A stretch of 64,000 bases of DNA from Algivirga pacifica (lineage in GTDB: Bacteria; Bacteroidota; Bacteroidia; Cytophagales; Flammeovirgaceae), in NCBI RefSeq assembly GCF_039543525.1, contig NZ_BAABJX010000022.1, forward strand, positions 62,001 to 126,000. Direction: 5' to 3'. The notes beneath the pieces were generated by a model that was given only the letters and a program-made list of their open reading frames with translations, had not been told where the DNA came from and ran no database searches. Below are positions 62,222 through 64,000 of this stretch, piece after piece. The stretch's first letter is position 1. Each line of letters opens with the position of its first letter. The translations under genes and the position numbers were made by a program.

Positions 62222-62342
62222 AAAAGGCAATACCTAGAACAGCATAGAGTAAATTTTGTAAGATTATAATCGTGGTGAGATGCGATCGTTTATTCTTACA
62301 CTCTAATGGACTATTCTCTGGTATTGCCTTTTTATAGTATGT
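62222..62342. repeat. Long nested hairpin between metG and the small membrane protein gene
   Basis: Outer arms AAAAGGCAATACC (62222-62234) and GGTATTGCCTTTT (62330-62342) are perfect over 13 bp and 95 nt apart. Inside are AGAG/CTCT, TGTAAGA (62257-62263) / TCTTACA (62294-62300) and ATCG/CGAT. Read on the minus strand it starts 30 bp after the metG stop and ends in TTGCCTTTT, so it may be a large terminator or a small structured RNA. Confidence 0.65.
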
Positions 62343-62371
62343 TGGTTAAAACTAATACTTCTTTTGTATTA

Positions 62372-64000
62372 CTATCTAATCGTACTTCCTTCTGATACCG
62401 TACTAATAGGTGATACAAAAGATAGCGATCCGTCTTTATCCTCCGCCATCAAAATCATACCTTCTGACATAATTCCACGGATTTTACGTGGCTCAAGGTT
62501 GACCAAGACGCTGACTTGCTTTCCTACGATATCTTCTGGAGCATAGTGTTCAGCAATACCACTAACAATTGTTCTCTTGTCAATTCCGGTATCTACGGTC
62601 AACTGTAGAAGCTTTTTCGCTTTCTTTACTTTTTCTGCAGCCAAGATTGTACCCACGCGGATATCCATCTTTTGGAAATCGTCAAAAGTAGTTACTTCTT
62701 TTTGAGGCTCTGCTGCTTGCTGCGCTAGCTTTGTTTGCTCCAATTTCTCGATTTGAGCATCGATTGCTTTATCCTCAATTTTCTCAAACAACAAACTAGG
62801 TTTTTCAATCTTATGTCCAGCAGGAATAAGATCTACGCTTCCAGCTTTCTCCCAGCTCAACTCTTCCAGTGCCAACATCCCTTGTAATTTACTCGCAGTT
62901 GACGGAAGGAATGGTTGCATCACAATTGCTAAATTAGCTGTAATCTGCACTGCCAGGTTCATAATCGTTTTGACCTGCTCAGGATTTTCCTTTACCAACT
63001 TCCAAGGCTCTGTATCAGCCAAGTACTTGTTACCCAAACGAGCCAAGTTCATCATCTCGGCTTGTGCTTCCTTGAACTTATATGCCTGAATCAATTGAGA
63101 AATCTTGGTAGGGAATTCCTCTACTTCTTTAATCAGATTGTCTTCCATCTCAGACAAAGCACCTCTCTCAGGAATAGCCCCGTCATAATACTTGTTGGTA
63201 AGTACCAATGCTCTGTTGATAAAATTACCCAAGGTAGCTACCAACTCATTATTATTTCTCTCCTGGAAGCCCTTCCAAGTAAACTCCGCATCCTTGTTCT
63301 CAGGAGCAATAGCCGTCAATACGTAACGTAATACATCTTCTTTACCTGGGAAGTCTTCCAGATATTCATGTAACCATACTGCCCAATTTCTGGATGTTGA
63401 TAACTTTGCTCCTTCCAGATTCAAGAACTCATTGGCAGGAACATTATTCGGAAGAACAAAGTCACCATGTGCTTTTAGGATAATCGGGAAAATGATACAG
63501 TGGAATACGATATTATCCTTACCGATAAAGTGTACCAATTTGGTATCTTCTTTTTTCCAGTAATCCTCCCAGTTTTTACCTTTCTCCTGTGCCCAATCTT
63601 TAGTCGCAGAGATATAACCAATTGGAGCATCCAACCATACGTAAAGTACTTTGCCTTCTCCTCCTTCCACTGGAACTGGTACACCCCAGGTCAGGTCTCT
63701 GGTCATCGCTCTTGGCTGTAGGCCTTGTTCTACCCATGAACGACATTGTCCCAGTACATGTGTTTTCCATTCTTTAGGATCATGTTGTTGTACTCCATCC
63801 AATACTCCTTTGTCCAACCATTCCTTGATCCAGCCTTCATGCTTGTCCATTGGTAAATACCAATGCTTTGTACGCTTCAATACAGGTGTTTCTCCTGTGA
63901 TTGTTGATTTAGGATCTATAAGTTCTGTAGGACTTAGTGAAGAACCACATTTTTCACACTGATCTCCATAGGCTCCTTCACTTTTACATTTAGGACATGT
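62372..64000 (-). CDS. metG: Methionyl-tRNA synthetase, C-terminal part (runs off window)
   Basis: 542 C-terminal residues of MetRS; the N-terminal HIGH part lies beyond base 64000. The chain enters at the zinc domain (CPKCKSEGAYGDQCEKCG), then has KRTKHWYLPMDKHEG and PVEGGEGKVLYVWLDAPIGYISATKDW, and the KMSKS loop appears as KLSTSRNWAVW, a known variant. The anticodon domain follows. From about 110 residues before the end there is a Trbp111/EMAP-type tRNA-binding domain (DFQKMDIRVGTILAAEKVKKAKKLL, VSGIAEHYAPEDIVGKQVSVLVNLEPRKIRGIMSEGM-type). It charges tRNA with methionine. Confidence 0.96.
   Translation of the reverse strand, partial: TCPKCKSEGAYGDQCEKCGSSLSPTELIDPKSTITGETPVLKRTKHWYLPMDKHEGWIKEWLDKGVLDGVQQHDPKEWKTHVLGQCRSWVEQGLQPRAMTRDLTWGVPVPVEGGEGKVLYVWLDAPIGYISATKDWAQEKGKNWEDYWKKEDTKLVHFIGKDNIVFHCIIFPIILKAHGDFVLPNNVPANEFLNLEGAKLSTSRNWAVWLHEYLEDFPGKEDVLRYVLTAIAPENKDAEFTWKGFQERNNNELVATLGNFINRALVLTNKYYDGAIPERGALSEMEDNLIKEVEEFPTKISQLIQAYKFKEAQAEMMNLARLGNKYLADTEPWKLVKENPEQVKTIMNLAVQITANLAIVMQPFLPSTASKLQGMLALEELSWEKAGSVDLIPAGHKIEKPSLLFEKIEDKAIDAQIEKLEQTKLAQQAAEPQKEVTTFDDFQKMDIRVGTILAAEKVKKAKKLLQLTVDTGIDKRTIVSGIAEHYAPEDIVGKQVSVLVNLEPRKIRGIMSEGMILMAEDKDGSLSFVSPISTVSEGSTIR

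Overview
The window is a stretch of chromosome from a Bacteroidota bacterium, most likely a marine-type member of the Cytophagales. It is AT-rich and Shine-Dalgarno sequences are weak or absent. Several possible promoters resemble the Bacteroidota -7 box TAnnTTTG. Typical families of the phylum are present: DUF3078, DUF4301, a SusC-like barrel, a tricorn-like S41 protease, a RemB/Wzi-like barrel and a Bacteroidota-type MutL. There are 48 protein genes, including a partial one at each edge. I found no rRNA, tRNA, CRISPR array, prophage or transposase gene.

Layout. 1-2 kb: a minus-strand run (partial short-chain dehydrogenase, GNAT acetyltransferase, secreted lipocalin-like protein, ABM monooxygenase). 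2-10 kb: fumarylacetoacetase, CorA, an unknown membrane protein, oligopeptidase B, DUF3078 and the PLP protein YggS. 10-15 kb: unknown membrane proteins around a possible signalling group (single-domain response regulator, secreted TPR protein, HPt-like protein). 15-26 kb: housekeeping genes (hydrolase, MutL, EttA, DUF349, PLP deaminase, HslV, M1 aminopeptidase). 26.5-34 kb: a two-gene operon of a SusC-like barrel and a giant alpha-2-macroglobulin. 34-39 kb: RIC-like di-iron protein, MnmD and a tricorn-like protease. 39-51 kb: surface-polysaccharide precursor genes (WbpO/WbpP-like UDP-GalNAcA route, flippase, SDR, then manC-rfbACDB), with DUF4301 between and RecF after. 51-64 kb: PanB, RluA-type synthase, ALDH, PF10023 peptidase, nucleotide-sugar epimerase, DXS, flavin reductase, outer-membrane barrel, a small membrane protein and the C-terminal part of MetG.

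Most striking point. In the operon at 26501-33980 the SusC-like barrel protein keeps its N-terminal carboxypeptidase-like domain but has no TonB plug domain. The neighbouring gene, 10 bp downstream, is an alpha-2-macroglobulin with an intact CxEQ thioester motif and a complete TonB plug domain (about residues 688-815) inserted in its middle. This looks like a TonB-dependent transporter split in two, with the plug carried by a protease-trap protein.

Small-scale structure. The intergenic DNA carries three repeat types that no gene explains: (i) a foldback, MITE-like element of about 165-175 bp with two full copies and one solo end; (ii) heptanucleotide-based repeats, including eight perfect TACCTTT units directly before the yggS start codon and several heptamer-built hairpins at gene ends; (iii) a GGGCGACC-type palindrome. 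Clear stem-loop terminators separate many of the genes, often shared between convergent pairs.
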